Made by a program: the position numbers and the translations under genes
In this document: positions 1-13,541 of the stretch, piece after piece
How the letters are laid out: each line of letters opens with the position of its first letter
Position numbering within the stretch: the stretch's first letter is position 1
NCBI RefSeq assembly: GCF_000090795.2
Contig: NW_003546245.1
Location: 540,380-604,379, forward strand
Direction: 5' to 3'
Length of the DNA: 64,000 nt
From: Amphimedon queenslandica
Lineage: Eukaryota > Porifera > Demospongiae > Haplosclerida > Niphatidae
The notes under the pieces: generated by a model
Databases searched by the model: none
What the model was told of the DNA's origin: nothing
What the model saw: the letters and a program-made list of their open reading frames with translations, nothing else

Positions 1-1252
1 CACTGTCTCTGGGGCAGAGACCTCATCACAGGAATTGATGGTACTAGTTTGATAGCAGGAGCCACACAAGCCTGGATTGGAAGGGCCAAGGCATCCAACA
101 CCACTCTGACAGGAACTGTGACAAGTTGTAGAAGCTGTGAACAATACAAAAAGAGTTGTGGTTTAGTCATGAATGTCATTAGTATTATTTAGAGCAACCC
201 ACGATAGCCTTGTGTAGTTTCATGCATTTATAAATAGCTTTACAATTTCCATTATGTAACCAACACTAACTGTGTGGCTTTATTCAATAAACAATAAAAA
301 TTTTTGTAAGGGCAAGAGCCCTGCTATTATTTATTATATTTATGAACTACTGAATATAACTGACATAAATCTTACCACAAGTTGAATAATTCCCATTGCC
401 CTGTATATTGAGTGTTGGGACTCCATTTCCACCCCAAGTGAACTGCCAACTGTATTGAGTGTTTAACTTGCTTCTCCAGTCAATCCCCTTGTCTCCTGTA
501 GAGTAGCGTGACTCATACGACCCATAGCTCCATCTTGGATAGCCACTATAGCACAACTGTGTGTTTCCTTCAATGTGAACCGTCCCATAATTTATTGTGT
601 CTAGCGATTGAAATCCACTGATATCGGTTAGTATTGGATTATACAATATCCTCAATGCATGACCATTGACTAATTGGTTCCCTTCTATTGATATGAGGTT
701 TGTGAGTCCCCTTATACTTCCCAGTGAAGGATTGTAACTGATTGATACATAGTTGCTAATCCTGTTGATCTGTAGAACGTCGATCGAATGCAGGAGCTGG
801 TTTTGTGCTATTTCCAAGCTACCAACAGTTCCCAGTATGAGTCCAGCAATGCTTCGCAAGCCTGTGTTGTAGTATATTCGCAGTGCTCCCTGTATTTGTG
901 TAAGCCTTGGTATGTTAGGAAAGACAGAGAGAGTGTGACAGCATTGGACTATAAAGGATCCTGTGATTGCCTGTAGATTGCTCAGTGCTGAGAAGTCAGT
1001 TATTGTGCAGGACCGGGTACAGAACTGGTCTCCCATCACTAGACTCCCGTTTATTTGCTGGCAGTTTGAGAATACGTTGAGGTCCGTGTTGCTGTAAAGT
1101 GTATTCTGAGGTGCCTGACATACTGTGGAAGTTAAAGAAGTAGATATGATGCACTATGCAATTGATCTAATTGTTAATGACTTACTTGGTTGTCCAAGGC
1201 TAAGACATGCTATGGACAAAATAAGGAGACCAATAGAAACGTTTGTATTCAT
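1..1252 (-). CDS. Receptor L-domain / furin-like cysteine-rich receptor, 5' part (runs off the left edge)
   Basis: Three exons can be joined in phase: 1186-1252, 376-1122 and 1-134 (continuing out of the window). The start at 1252 opens a signal peptide (MNTNVSIGLLILSIACLSLG). Exon 2 encodes an L-domain of the insulin/EGF receptor type: it begins CQAPQNTLYS, has the 'INGSLVMGDQFC' strand, and then repeated short L/I-x-x-I/L-x-N turns such as 'LRSIAGL' and 'SIRGLTNL'. Exon 3 is cysteine-rich (about six Cys in 45 residues) in the furin-like style that follows the first L domain in EGFR and insulin receptors. I infer the extracellular half of a receptor, possibly a tyrosine kinase. The kinase or membrane part is not in the window, so a secreted L-domain protein is equally possible. 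The start lies 251 bp from the divergent dynein gene. Confidence 0.75.
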
Positions 1253-1503
1253 TTTGTTCCCCTGCTTCATTCAAAACACTGAGCCCCGCCCTATTTTTTT
1301 TGCTGCAAAAAAATTTTGGGCGTGGCACGCGAGAATACGCCCTTCTCTTTTCGCTGAGAAGACGCGCGCTCTTTCTTTTTTCTAGTTTAGGAGTAAACTG
1401 AAGGGCCTTTTGGCTTGCTAAAAGTTTTTTTAAAGTGAGGCAAATGCCAATACTTATAAATTAATTGCAGGAATAGCTGCAGCTCTTGTAGGCCCGGAGG
1501 AGG

Positions 1504-4500
1504 ATGGCGGACGATGAACAAGATGGAGGAGCTGGTGATCCTAGAGTCGAAGCTCTGCAGCAGTACACGCTGAAAACTATGAAACTCAAAAATGACAAAT
1601 GGGCTAAGGTATAATAGCTGGCATTTGCATGCATCTGTAACTCAATCTCTTTTCTTTTCAGATGATGAGTCAAGAAGATAATCTGGTCATAATCAATGAG
1701 TTCCTTGAACGCAATGATAGAAGGATGCTTGTCATTTATGTCAGTCAAAATGGCCAGCTTGCACCAATGACAACATTCCCCACTGCTGCTAAAGCAAAAG
1801 CTGTCTATTTCATCAAACGTCAGCCTGAGGCTATCAAAAAGGAAAACGTCAAATCTCTGCTCATGGTTGGAGACCTGTCCCACGTCCCATTGGATCAGCT
1901 CTCCTACTTAGTTGAATCTGTAAGACTTCATAATTTATAATTATCATTATAATGTGTATGTTCTCTCATTCTCAGATTCTTATTCCACTTATTGCAAACT
2001 CTACTAATAATTCCTCTTGGCCTGAAGTGGTGACTGAAGATGTTGCAAGGCACATGGGACACTTTAAAGGAGACGTCTTCGTTCTCTCAGGTCAAGTGAA
2101 AGGAAGGACACTGCTTCCTTTACCTGCCCAAGCTGAGCTGTTCATTGAAGCTGCTCAATGCTATGAAGAGTAAGATCAGAGCATTAATAATCTTATGAAT
2201 TGCTTTTATTGATGCACATGCAACTAAGTAGTATATAGTGCATGAATTGTAATCTTTCAGCAATGTTTACCCACAGAGCAGACACCATAAATCATAATCT
2301 TTTTATTTTTCCAGTGGTCGTCCATACGACAAGTCACTAATCCATTCAATGGAGACAGTGGTGATCGAATGGTCTCATCAGATACAGGCAGTCCTCAAGA
2401 AGAACTCTGCACAGCTGCTGTTGGATGGTAAGAACCCAGGACCGCTGGTAGAGATAGACTTCTGGAAGGCACGAATGTCAGACCTCGAGTCAGTCATGGA
2501 CCAACTAATAACTGATAAAGCACAAAAGATGTCTTTTATATTGGAAAAGACACAGTCTGCCTATTATCCTGCACTCCAAAGCATGGTATGACATTTATTC
2601 AGTTTGGATATATTCTAAATTGTGTATGCATGTTATGCATAATAGATGAGGGATACTCGTAAAGCATTAGATGAAGCTATTGATGTGTATATATACCTGA
2701 AGCCAATGCGTAGGCACTTTGAAGAGTTGGAGGAGTCAGATTTTCCTGAAATTACTGAGCGCTTGCCTCCAATGTTCCACTGCTTATGTCTTGTATGGTC
2801 ACACTGTAAGAGCTACCAGCAACCATTAAGGATTGTCGTACTACTGCAAGAGATTACTAACCTAATGTTGGAATTGGTAAGCAGTGTATTTTTTATTGAT
2901 TGTATACAGACGATTTTAAAAACTTTTTGCTACTGGACATGTACATGTAGTTTCTCTTATTCTTATTGCTCTTGCCTTTAATCATCACAATTTTTTATAT
3001 CTCTAGTTTCGCAACTACATGACAGAAGAGATACTGAGAATGGAGCCAGAGGAGGGTATAGAGAAAGTAAAGGAGACCCTAGAGGTGTGTCAGTGCTATA
3101 TATCAATGTACCACGAGCACAGAAACTCACTTGATAAATATTTTAAAGATGAGCCAGTGGTACCTTGGGGCTTTGAGACAAGCCTTGTCTTTGGAAGACT
3201 TGATAAATTTATTCACCAGCTTCATGTCATTGAGGTATGCTAGGATTGAGACTAAGAAAGATGAAATTGTTATTTCCAATACCTTAAATTTCCTTTTTAT
3301 AGGAGTACTTCAAAACCGTCATCATGTTCCTTAAACTTGAGAAGATTGAGTTCTGTGGCCTTCGTGGCAAAGAACTCGGAGATTTTGTACTTGAGATGTA
3401 CAACGACTTTCAAGACCTTATGACTGCCTTCTCTGGCAAGAACCACGACCCACTAGACCCTAACAACAAGGTAGCTATAGAGAACTTCTTGGGTACTGTA
3501 ATCAAATGTATTGTAGGATTTTGCTAAAGAGTATAGTGCCTTTAAAGCAAAGATATGTGACATGGACAGGAGACTTGGGCTCATTGTTTATCAGGCATTT
3601 GATGAGTGTAGCAACTGTGAGGCTGCCTATAGGGTAAGACCCTTTCATTAAGCATGAATTAAGCACCCATTCTTACAATTATAATTTGTTTTATAACTCA
3701 TCAATCAACCTTTTTAAATGTATTATCTCTTTACACACAGTTGATTGATATGATGGGCCCACTTTTAAAGAGACCAATAATACACAATAACTTCAAAGGC
3801 AAGTACCCTTTACTCGTTAAAATGGTCAATGAAGAATTGGACTCCATCAAAAGCATTTATGATCAACAGCTCTCACTGGCCCAGTCTCCCAGTGGAGCAC
3901 ATGTACACAAAAACATGCCAAAAGTTGCTGGAGTCCTTCGCTGGAGTCAAGAGCTAAGAGAGCGGACTAACCTTGCGGTAGAAAGACTTAGAGACATAGA
4001 TCACGAGTATGTGCATATATGATTGTTTTGTGAATACTTGCAATGAATGAATGAATGTGTGTGTCTGTAGGATGGAGGGTACTCCTGATTTGGAAATGGT
4101 CTTTAGCAAGTTTGATGAAATGATGAATCTCATTGGAAGGTATTTTATTACTACTACTATTATTATTATCATTATTATTATTATTATTTATTTTCATGCA
4201 GTTTTGAAGGTGAAGTGTTCCAGGAGTGGTCCGAAGGTGTTGATGCTATTGCTCAGACTAATCTTGACAAGCCATTACTAGTGAGGGAGGTGTCTGACGA
4301 AGGATTGGATCTAATTCAAGTTAACTTTGATCCAGAGGTATGCTCAATAATGAATGAACGTCACTCTTCATCTTCACTTCTGAGTTAAATTGTACTCTTT
4401 AGAATCCTCAAAATCAGCTTCATATGATTATGTATCATGTATTATTAATCTCTCTCTCTCTTTCTCTCTCTCTAGTTGGTTGCATTATTGCGTGAAGTAA

Positions 4501-7500
4501 AGTATCTCAATCTACGTGATGAGAGGAGTGATCAGCCTATTCCAGAATCAGCTGTGGCTCTCTTCACTAAAGACAACACTTACCGAAAGTTTCTTCAAAA
4601 CCTTGATGTCACAGTGGCACTCTATAACAAAGTAAGATATTATGATTGATCATTGATGCATATACTTGTAATAACAAAATATCTATTATCATTATTATTC
4701 TTTTATTAAAAGGTTAAAATGACTATAATGGATGTTGAAGTACCTCTGATTGAAGATCAGCTTAAAGAGATTGATAGTCAGCTTCAGAGAGCTATCTCAG
4801 AACTGAACTGGACCAGGGATGGTAATATACTATTATTATTATTATTATTTATATTATTTTTTTTTGATTTTTAAAGGTGTTTGGGAGTACATTGAATCAA
4901 CACGCGACTCTGTAAGAGACCTAGAGAAGAGGGTCCAGCAAGCCAAGAACAACGTCGAGTCAATGATTCAGATAATGACAAAATGGAGTGAACGGCCTCT
5001 CTACCAGCGCAAAGAAGACAAGAAGGACTGTCTACTGAACCTTGATGACAAAGAGACCACAAAAGAGTCGAGATACTCCCTGATTCGTTCGGGAGCTGAG
5101 AAGATACACCAACTAGTGAAGGAGAATATGGAGTGCTTTAAAGCTGAGGAGGACACTGAGAGCTGGAGGAATTACATTAATTATATTGATGACATCATAT
5201 TGGACGGGCTCTTTAACTGCATCAATTGCTCATTGAAATATCTCTCTGAGAATACTTCAAAAGACAAAGAAGGTCAGACTTATTATTAATATTGCATAAT
5301 TGCCTTGTTTAAATCATAATCTATGCCTACAATTGTTGCTGTTGTTGTTGTTATTTTCATTGTATCTAGGTATGCCACAGTTGATGGAAGCTAAGCTTGA
5401 GCTTCAAGTCCCAGACACCATATTCAATCCTTCGCTTGACCCAGACTCTACCGATGGGTTCTTGTTTATATTTGAAGGTCTCATTGATGATATCTTTAGA
5501 GTTGCATCTCTAGTCCCTCGTGTTGCTACTCATAAAGGGTCAGACGATTATCTCTCTGATGTAGAAGAACTGGCTGACCTGCTGGACCTAAAGGAAGAAC
5601 TAATGTCTAGGTAATGGTGTTAAAATGTGATTATTAGTGCATCAGTATTGTGTGTAAATTTAGTTATAATCTGGTGTTAATATCATGTTAAGAAAGTGTT
5701 AATATTTAGGGTTAACGTTGTGATGGATAAAGCTATTGAGTTCAGGAACTCGTTTGATTCTTATGCTTATCTGTGGGTGGACGACAGGACAGAGTTCATG
5801 AATCAGTTCCTCAAATACGGACATGTCCTGACATCAGAAGAGTTAGAGGCAGCTGGAGATGAGCCCATACCAGAGTCACCACCGACACTAGACATGTTCA
5901 AGGAACAAGTCGACTCTTATGAAAAAATTCACAAAGAAGTTGAGAAATTTCAAGTAAGTCAAAATAGAATGTGATGATTGCAATAGCATCAAGAGCATTA
6001 TCTATATCATCCCTGTATGCCTACTTTATAATTTTTAATATTGTTTTATTTTTTGTTAGAATACCGTTATATTTGAGGTCTGGTTCAGAGTAGACAGCAG
6101 GCCCTTCAAGAATGCACTCCGTAACATTGTCAAGAGATGGAGCTTGATGTTTAAGCAGCATCTCATTGATCATGTCACTAACAGTCTCTATGACCTTAAT
6201 GACTTTATCAAGGTTTGTTAAATGGGAATGGTAGTGTTGTCAAAAATGGCAAGAAGAGAATTATCCATTTTTATAATTTTTTTCTGATGCATATACATGT
6301 TCTTATGCTGTGTTTTAAGTTTAAGCTGGTTCTATCTCTCTCTCTCTCTTCTCTCTCTTGTCTCTCATTAACAGAAAACAAAGGCTGGCCTATCCACAAC
6401 AGTTACCGAAGGAGACTATGACTCACTGGTCGGTGTCATGATGCATCTACTGGCAGTGAAGGACCGCCAGCCGAACACTGACAACATGTTTGAGCCACTC
6501 AAGCAAACCATTGAACTCCTCAAGACTTATGATCAAGAAATGTCAGACGAGATCCACTCGCTACTTGAGGCAAGCCTGCATGCATCTTCTTCATACAATT
6601 ATACCTTTAAAAACTTATTTACAATGTATATAATTATGATATATAAATGTAGATTTATGCGTGTATTTTCAATTTTTTAAAGTTTTCAGTTTTGCCTTTT
6701 TAATTTTATTTTTTTTCCTCTAGGAGTTGCCAGAGCAATGGAACACAGTCAAGAAGATGTCTGTTGGGATGAAGCAAGAGGTTGCTCCACTCCAAGCTAA
6801 CGAGGTCAACCTCTTGAGGAGGAAGTTGGCATCATTTGACGTCCAGCAACACGAGTTCAGAGAAAAATTCAGAAAGACTGCTCCTTTTGCTTATGAAGCA
6901 GATTACGTTTATGCAAGAATTGATAGAGTGAGTATGAAAAAAAATACAAATTTCTTAAACATAATACATGTGCCTAGCACATTGTATTTGTATAAAGAAG
7001 TATTCTTAAATGCTAGCCTGCATCATTAATGCCCTGGAGCCAGTGTTTCCCCAAAAGCATGCTGAGCGAGCTAAACAGTATGCTCCATGAACTAACAAGC
7101 ACTTAGTCCAAAAGCGAAGGGGCGGGGCACGAGACTAACAAGCACTAGCTATGATGCATGACATTTGGAGGAACTTAAAAAATTTGTAAAAAATCTAAAC
7201 TTGATCAGAATAAGCTCAAACTTTCTACGCAACATAAGTACATGTATATGTATCAGAAAACATTATAAAAATGGAGAATTCTCTGCTTTTCATTTTTGAC
7301 AAAATTTGACTAAAATCCCTGTACTATAGTACAGGGACTTTGACCCAATTTCGGAGCAACTTAAAAAATTCGTTAAAAAATCCAATTTTGATCAAAATTA
7401 GTTCAAACTTAAAATGCAACATAAGAACATGTATATGCATAAAAAAAAATTATAAAAATAGAGATTTCTCTTTCTGCATTTTTTTGTTAAAATTCCCTGT

Positions 7501-10500
7501 ACTCACCAATTTTTGAGCAATTTGACAAAGAGGTTGCATGAGTACTAACTATGCTAAAAACCATGCTATATCCCTTATATAGGCCAACGAACAGATACTG
7601 GAGAAAGAGGCTGAGATGAACTCACTCAGGGAAGCAGCTGGTCTCTTTGAAGTTAGTGTGCCAGACTTTAAACAGCTGAAAGCTTGTCGCAGAGAGACGG
7701 CACTCTTGAAGTCACTATGGGATATGATAATGCTAGTTAAGAGTAGCTTTGGGGACTGGAACACTACCTTATGGAGGGACATTAATGTGGAGCAGCTGGA
7801 CATTGAGTGCAAAAAATTTGTTAAAGACATTAGGACACTAGATAAAGAAATGAGGGCATGGAATGCTTTTACTGGTTAGAGAGAGAGAAGAAAGAGAGGG
7901 AGAGAGAAAAAGAGCTTATATTACTAATAATTATTGTCATTATACTTTCTCTTCAGGTATGGACTCTACTGTGAAAAATATGGTCACCTCACTGCGTTCC
8001 GTTGGTGAGTTGCAGAATCAAGCAATAAGAGATCGTCACTGGGAGCAGCTCATGCAAGCAACAAAAGTTACATTTGTAATGTCAGAGGAGACCAACTTAG
8101 CTGATCTTTTGGCTCTGAATCTACACAACTTTGAAGATGAGGCATGTGCATTTAAAAGACTGAAAATCATTAAATTAATTCTAAAACAGATTTAATGATA
8201 ATCTTTACCATTATTAAGTTATTATTTTATTTTATTTTTGTTTGCAGGTTAGGAACATAGTTGATAAAGCTACTAAAGAGTTGAGTATGGAGAAGACGCT
8301 TAAAGAATTGGACAAGACTTGGAGTGAGATGGAATTTGAATACGACATTCACACAAGAACCAAACTAAAACTACGAAAGACAACAGAAGAACTAGTAGAA
8401 ACTCTTGAAGAGAACCAAGTAATGTATACATGTATATATGCATGTTATAGATAAATATGAGAGAAAAGAATTAATGACATATAAAGAGGAAGGGATCAGT
8501 AGATAGAAGAGATAGAATATAAAGTGTATGTGAGAGAAATCTTTCTCTTTCTCTCTCTCTTTCAGGTTCAATTGCAGAATATGATGACTTCAAAATTTGT
8601 TGGTTACTTCCTTGAGCAAGTCTCCTCATGGCAGAAGAAGCTCTCCAATGCTGACTCAGTCATTACTATATGGATGGAAGTACAGAGGACCTGGTCTCAT
8701 CTGGAGAGTATATTCATTGGGTCTGAAGATATTAGAGCACAGTTACCAGAACACTCAAAACAATTTGATACCATTGACAGAGACTTTAAGGTGAGTCTGA
8801 CCTCCTCAATAGTACACTATATAAGGGAATGTTATTATTCAGTATTAGTGTATAGTCCGGTAATGTCATAACTTGTTTTCATAATTAGAAACTTATTTCT
8901 GAAGCTGAGAAGACGCCTAATGTAGTTGAGTCCACTAATAGGAATGGTCTTTATGAAGAATTGGAAGACATACAGAATAGGTTAGAACTGTACTGCTTGC
9001 ACTATGTTTCACATGTGCCTGTTATAGGCTTTCAGTCTGTGAGAAAGCACTGGCTGAATATCTGGAGACCAAGCGTCTCGCTTTTCCAAGATTTTATTTC
9101 ATATCATCTGCTGATCTACTTGACATTTTGTCTAAAGGGAACCAGCCAACTTTGGTAAGCTACAAGATTTTGATGTGATTACATCCTTTCCTCTCTCTTT
9201 TTCTCTCTAGGTTGCTCGTCATTTAGCCAAGTTATTTGATAGTATGGCTAAGCTAAAGTTTGAGGATGATTCCGGTCGCATTGCCCTTGGCATGTACAGT
9301 AAAGATGGAGAATACGTTGACTTTGATTCTCCTTGCAAGCTTGAGGGACAAGTTGAAGACTGGCTCAATAAACTCCTTGAAAAGATGCAGGCAACTGTTC
9401 GCTACCAATTCACTGAAGCCATTGTTGGCTACGAAGAGAAAGCTCGTGAGCAGTGGCTGTTTGACTACCCAGCTCAAGTTGCTCTAGCTACAACCCAGAT
9501 ATGGTGGAGCACAGAGGTTGGGATTGCTTTTGCTCGTTTAGAGGAAGGATATGAGAATGCACTCAAGGAATACTTTAAGAAACAAGTGACACAACTGAAC
9601 ACACTCATCAACCTCTTGTTGGGTGACCTTAGCAAAGGGGACAGGCAAAAGATCATGACCATTTGTACCATTGATGTGCACGCTCGTGACGTCGTCGCTA
9701 AACTTATAGCGCAAAAAGTTGAGAACTCTCAAGCTTTTACTTGGCTCTGCCAGTTGAGGCACAGGTGGGACGAAGACAAGAAGCACTGCTTTGCTAATAT
9801 CTGTGATGCACAGTTCAAGTATTCTTACGAGTATCTTGGCAATACTGCCCGACTGGTTATTACTCCTTTAACTGATAGGTGAACACATTAAATAGCTGTA
9901 GAGTGTATCATGCTAGAATAGATATATTACAATAGTGTCAGTGATGTTTATAGTTCTTAATTTTAATTCTTACCCCTCCAACAGGTGTTACATTACCCTC
10001 ACTCAGTCCCTCCATTTAACAATGAGTGGTGCTCCTGCTGGTCCTGCTGGTACTGGTAAGACTGAGACTACCAAAGACTTGGGAAGAGCACTGGGTATGA
10101 TGGTATATGTATTCAACTGCTCTGAACAAATGGACTATAAGGTACTGTATATTATTAAAAGTAATCTCTTAATTTAAGTCTGATATCACCCTCTCCATTA
10201 GTCTATTGGTAACATATACAAGGGTCTATCACAGACTGGTGCCTGGGGCTGTTTTGATGAGTTCAATCGTATCTCAGTTGAAGTCCTCTCAGTGGTGGCT
10301 GTGCAAGTGAAGTCCATACAAGATGCCATTCGAATGAAGAAACAACGATTTATATTTGAGGGTACAGAAATAAGACTCACTCCAACGGTTGGTCTCTTTA
10401 TTACTATGAACCCTGGCTATGCTGGAAGGACCGAACTACCAGAGAACCTCAAGGCTTTGTTTAGGTGAGCCATTTACATGTACCGGTAGATTGTGGTTGG

Positions 10501-10826
10501 ATATACAACATGTACTGTACTTTATTGTAATATGCTTTATTTATTGTTCCACCCTCTCTCTCTCTCTCTCTCTCCCTTTCCTCCAACAGACCATGTGCTA
10601 TGGTTGTTCCTGATTTTGAGTTAATTGCTGAGATCATGTTGGTAGCTGAAGGTTTCCTAAACGGTCGTATTCTTGCACGAAAGTTCTTGACACTTTACAC
10701 ACTTTGCAAGGAGCTCCTCTCCAAACAGGATCATTATGACTGGGGGCTAAGGGCCATTAAATCAGTACTGGTGGTAGCTGGATCTCTTAAGAGAGGAGAC
10801 AGAGGAAGGCCTGAAGATCAAGTAAT

Positions 10827-10871
<45 letters not shown>

Positions 10872-13489
10872 TAATAATAATGCATGTAAATGTGTCTATC
10901 AAACTTTGTGGATACGTACAAGTACATGTAAACTATTATTGCAGTTTTGTTGACCTATTTTTTAAACTTTTATTATTTTTTAATTTTGGTTTTTGTAGGT
11001 GCTAATGAGAGCATTGCGTGATTTCAATACCCCAAAGATAGTGACTGATGATGTCCAGATATTCATGGGTCTAATTGGTGACCTCTTCCCTGCACTCAAC
11101 GTACCAAGGAAGAGAGACCTCGACTTTGAACAGACAGTCAAACAATCTGTATTGGTAAGAACTTACAAACCTACTTGTACTTCAAATGATTTTTATGTTG
11201 TTTTTTGTGCAGGATCTTGGCCTTCAGCCGGAGGATGGTTTCATATTAAAGATTGTGCAGCTGGAAGAGTTACGTCACGTGAGACACTCTATATTCGTGA
11301 TTGGTAATGCAGGAACAGGGAAAAGCAAGGTACATATCTATTATTACATGTACCTACATTGCAACACCTCATGCTGTGTAGAAAGTTTAAACTGAGAATA
11401 TGTAACATGCATTTTGTTGCAGATTTTCATAGATAGTTCAGGGTTTTAGCCAAATTAGTTTTATTACATATTCTAGTTGGTACATATTCTCCAGGCCATT
11501 GATTCTTCTATTTCTTTTCCTCAGATCCTTCGTTGTTTAAACAGGACTTACTACAACCTGAAACAGAAACCAGTCTGGCAGGACATCAACCCAAAGGCCG
11601 TCACAACAGATGAACTCTACGGATTCATCAATCCAGCAACAAGAGAATGGAAGGACGGGCTGTTCTCCATCATCATGAGAGACTTATCCAACCTCAGCAA
11701 TGAGAGCCCTAAGTGGATTGTACTGGATGGAGACATTGATCCTATGTGGATTGAATCACTCAACACAGTCATGGATGATAATAAGGTCAGCCTTCCTATA
11801 GATTATGAATGATCATGATAATGTAATGTGTACATGTATATGTATGTTAATTTTAAATTTTTTTCCAAAGGTGTTGACTCTGGCTAGTAATGAGCGTGTA
11901 CCATTAACTCCCTCGATGAGATTAATGTTTGAGATTGGACACTTGAAAGCAGCCACTCCAGCAACTGTCTCTCGTGCCGGTATCCTCTTTGTGAACCCCT
12001 CAGATTTAGGATGGAACCCGTAAGAAAATAGAGAAAGAAAAGATTATAATATTTATAAAATATAAATATTAGATATGTTCAAAGTTGGATTGACAAGAGA
12101 GAGGTCCAATCTGAGAAAGCAAACCTGACGATCCTGTTTGACAAGTACATCCCTACATTGCTGGACACCCTTCGCCACAGGTTCAAGAAGATCACTCCAA
12201 TATCGGACAACAGCATGATACAGACCCTCTGCTACCTCCTTGAGGCTCTACTGACACCAGAGAACACACCACCCGACTGCTCCAAGGAGTTGTATGAACT
12301 GTACTTTGTCTTTGCTGCTGTTTGGTCTTTTGGTGGGTCAATGTTTCAGGATCAGGTAACTTGAGGATTATACGTAATAGTGGTTGATGCATAGTTAATG
12401 AATAGTTGACACATATTTGATGTATACTTGATGCTGAGTTCATCTATAGTTAATGCATAGTTGACAATCAATTGATATAAAGTTAACACACAAAGTTAAT
12501 CATAATATTCTTGTGTAGTTGGTGGATTATCGTGTTGAGTTCTCAAAGTGGTGGGTCACTGAGTTTAAAGTTGTCAAGTTCCCAAGTCAGGGCACTATCT
12601 TTGACTATTATTTGGACAACGAGACAAAGAAATGGCTACCATGGTCAGATAAAGTACCAAAGTTTGAGCATGATCCTGAAATGCCTTTGCAAGTAAGTAC
12701 ATGTACATATACATGCATAGATACATGTACATTGTACATGTTACTGTCATTATATGCATTTATTATTGTCTTTTAGGCTGTTCTGGTGCATACTTCTGAA
12801 ACAATACGTTGTCGCTATTTTGTTGATCTACTAATGTCAAACAAGCGTCCAGTAATGCTTGTTGGCAATGCTGGTTGTGGCAAGACTGTACTGGTCAATG
12901 ATAAACTCAATGGTCTGGATGAGGACACACTGGTCACCATGATACCATTCAATTACTACACAACATCGCTCATGCTTCAGCAGGTCATGGAGAAACCACT
13001 TGAGAAGAAAGCTGGCAGGAATTACGGTCCACCTGGAACAAAGAGACTTATATACTTCATTGATGACATGAATATGCCTGTGGTTGATACATACGGTACA
13101 GTACAGCCGCACACATTGATACGACAGCACTTGGATTATAACCATTGGTACGATAGGACCAAGTTGATGCTTAAGGAAGTGCATAACGTCCAGTATGTAG
13201 CATGCATGAACCCAACTGCCGGTAGTTTCACGATTAATCCTCGTCTTCAGCGACACTTTAGTGTTTTTGCTGTTAGTTTTCCGGGTAACGATGCACTCAA
13301 TACCATATATCAGAGTATACTAACTGGACATGTCAGCTCTGGTGGGTTTAATAATCAGATACAAAAGAATATGGAGAAGATTGTGGCAGCTGCTCTTACT
13401 CTTCATAATAAAGTCTCAACTTCTTTTCTACCGACTGCTATAAAGTTTCATTATATTTTTAATTTGCGAGATCTCTCAAATATATTCCA

Positions 13490-13541
<52 letters not shown>

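Noticed and set aside
1461-1883. 140 aa minus-strand ORF
   Set aside because: It is antisense to the first two dynein exons. The plus strand matches dynein heavy chain.
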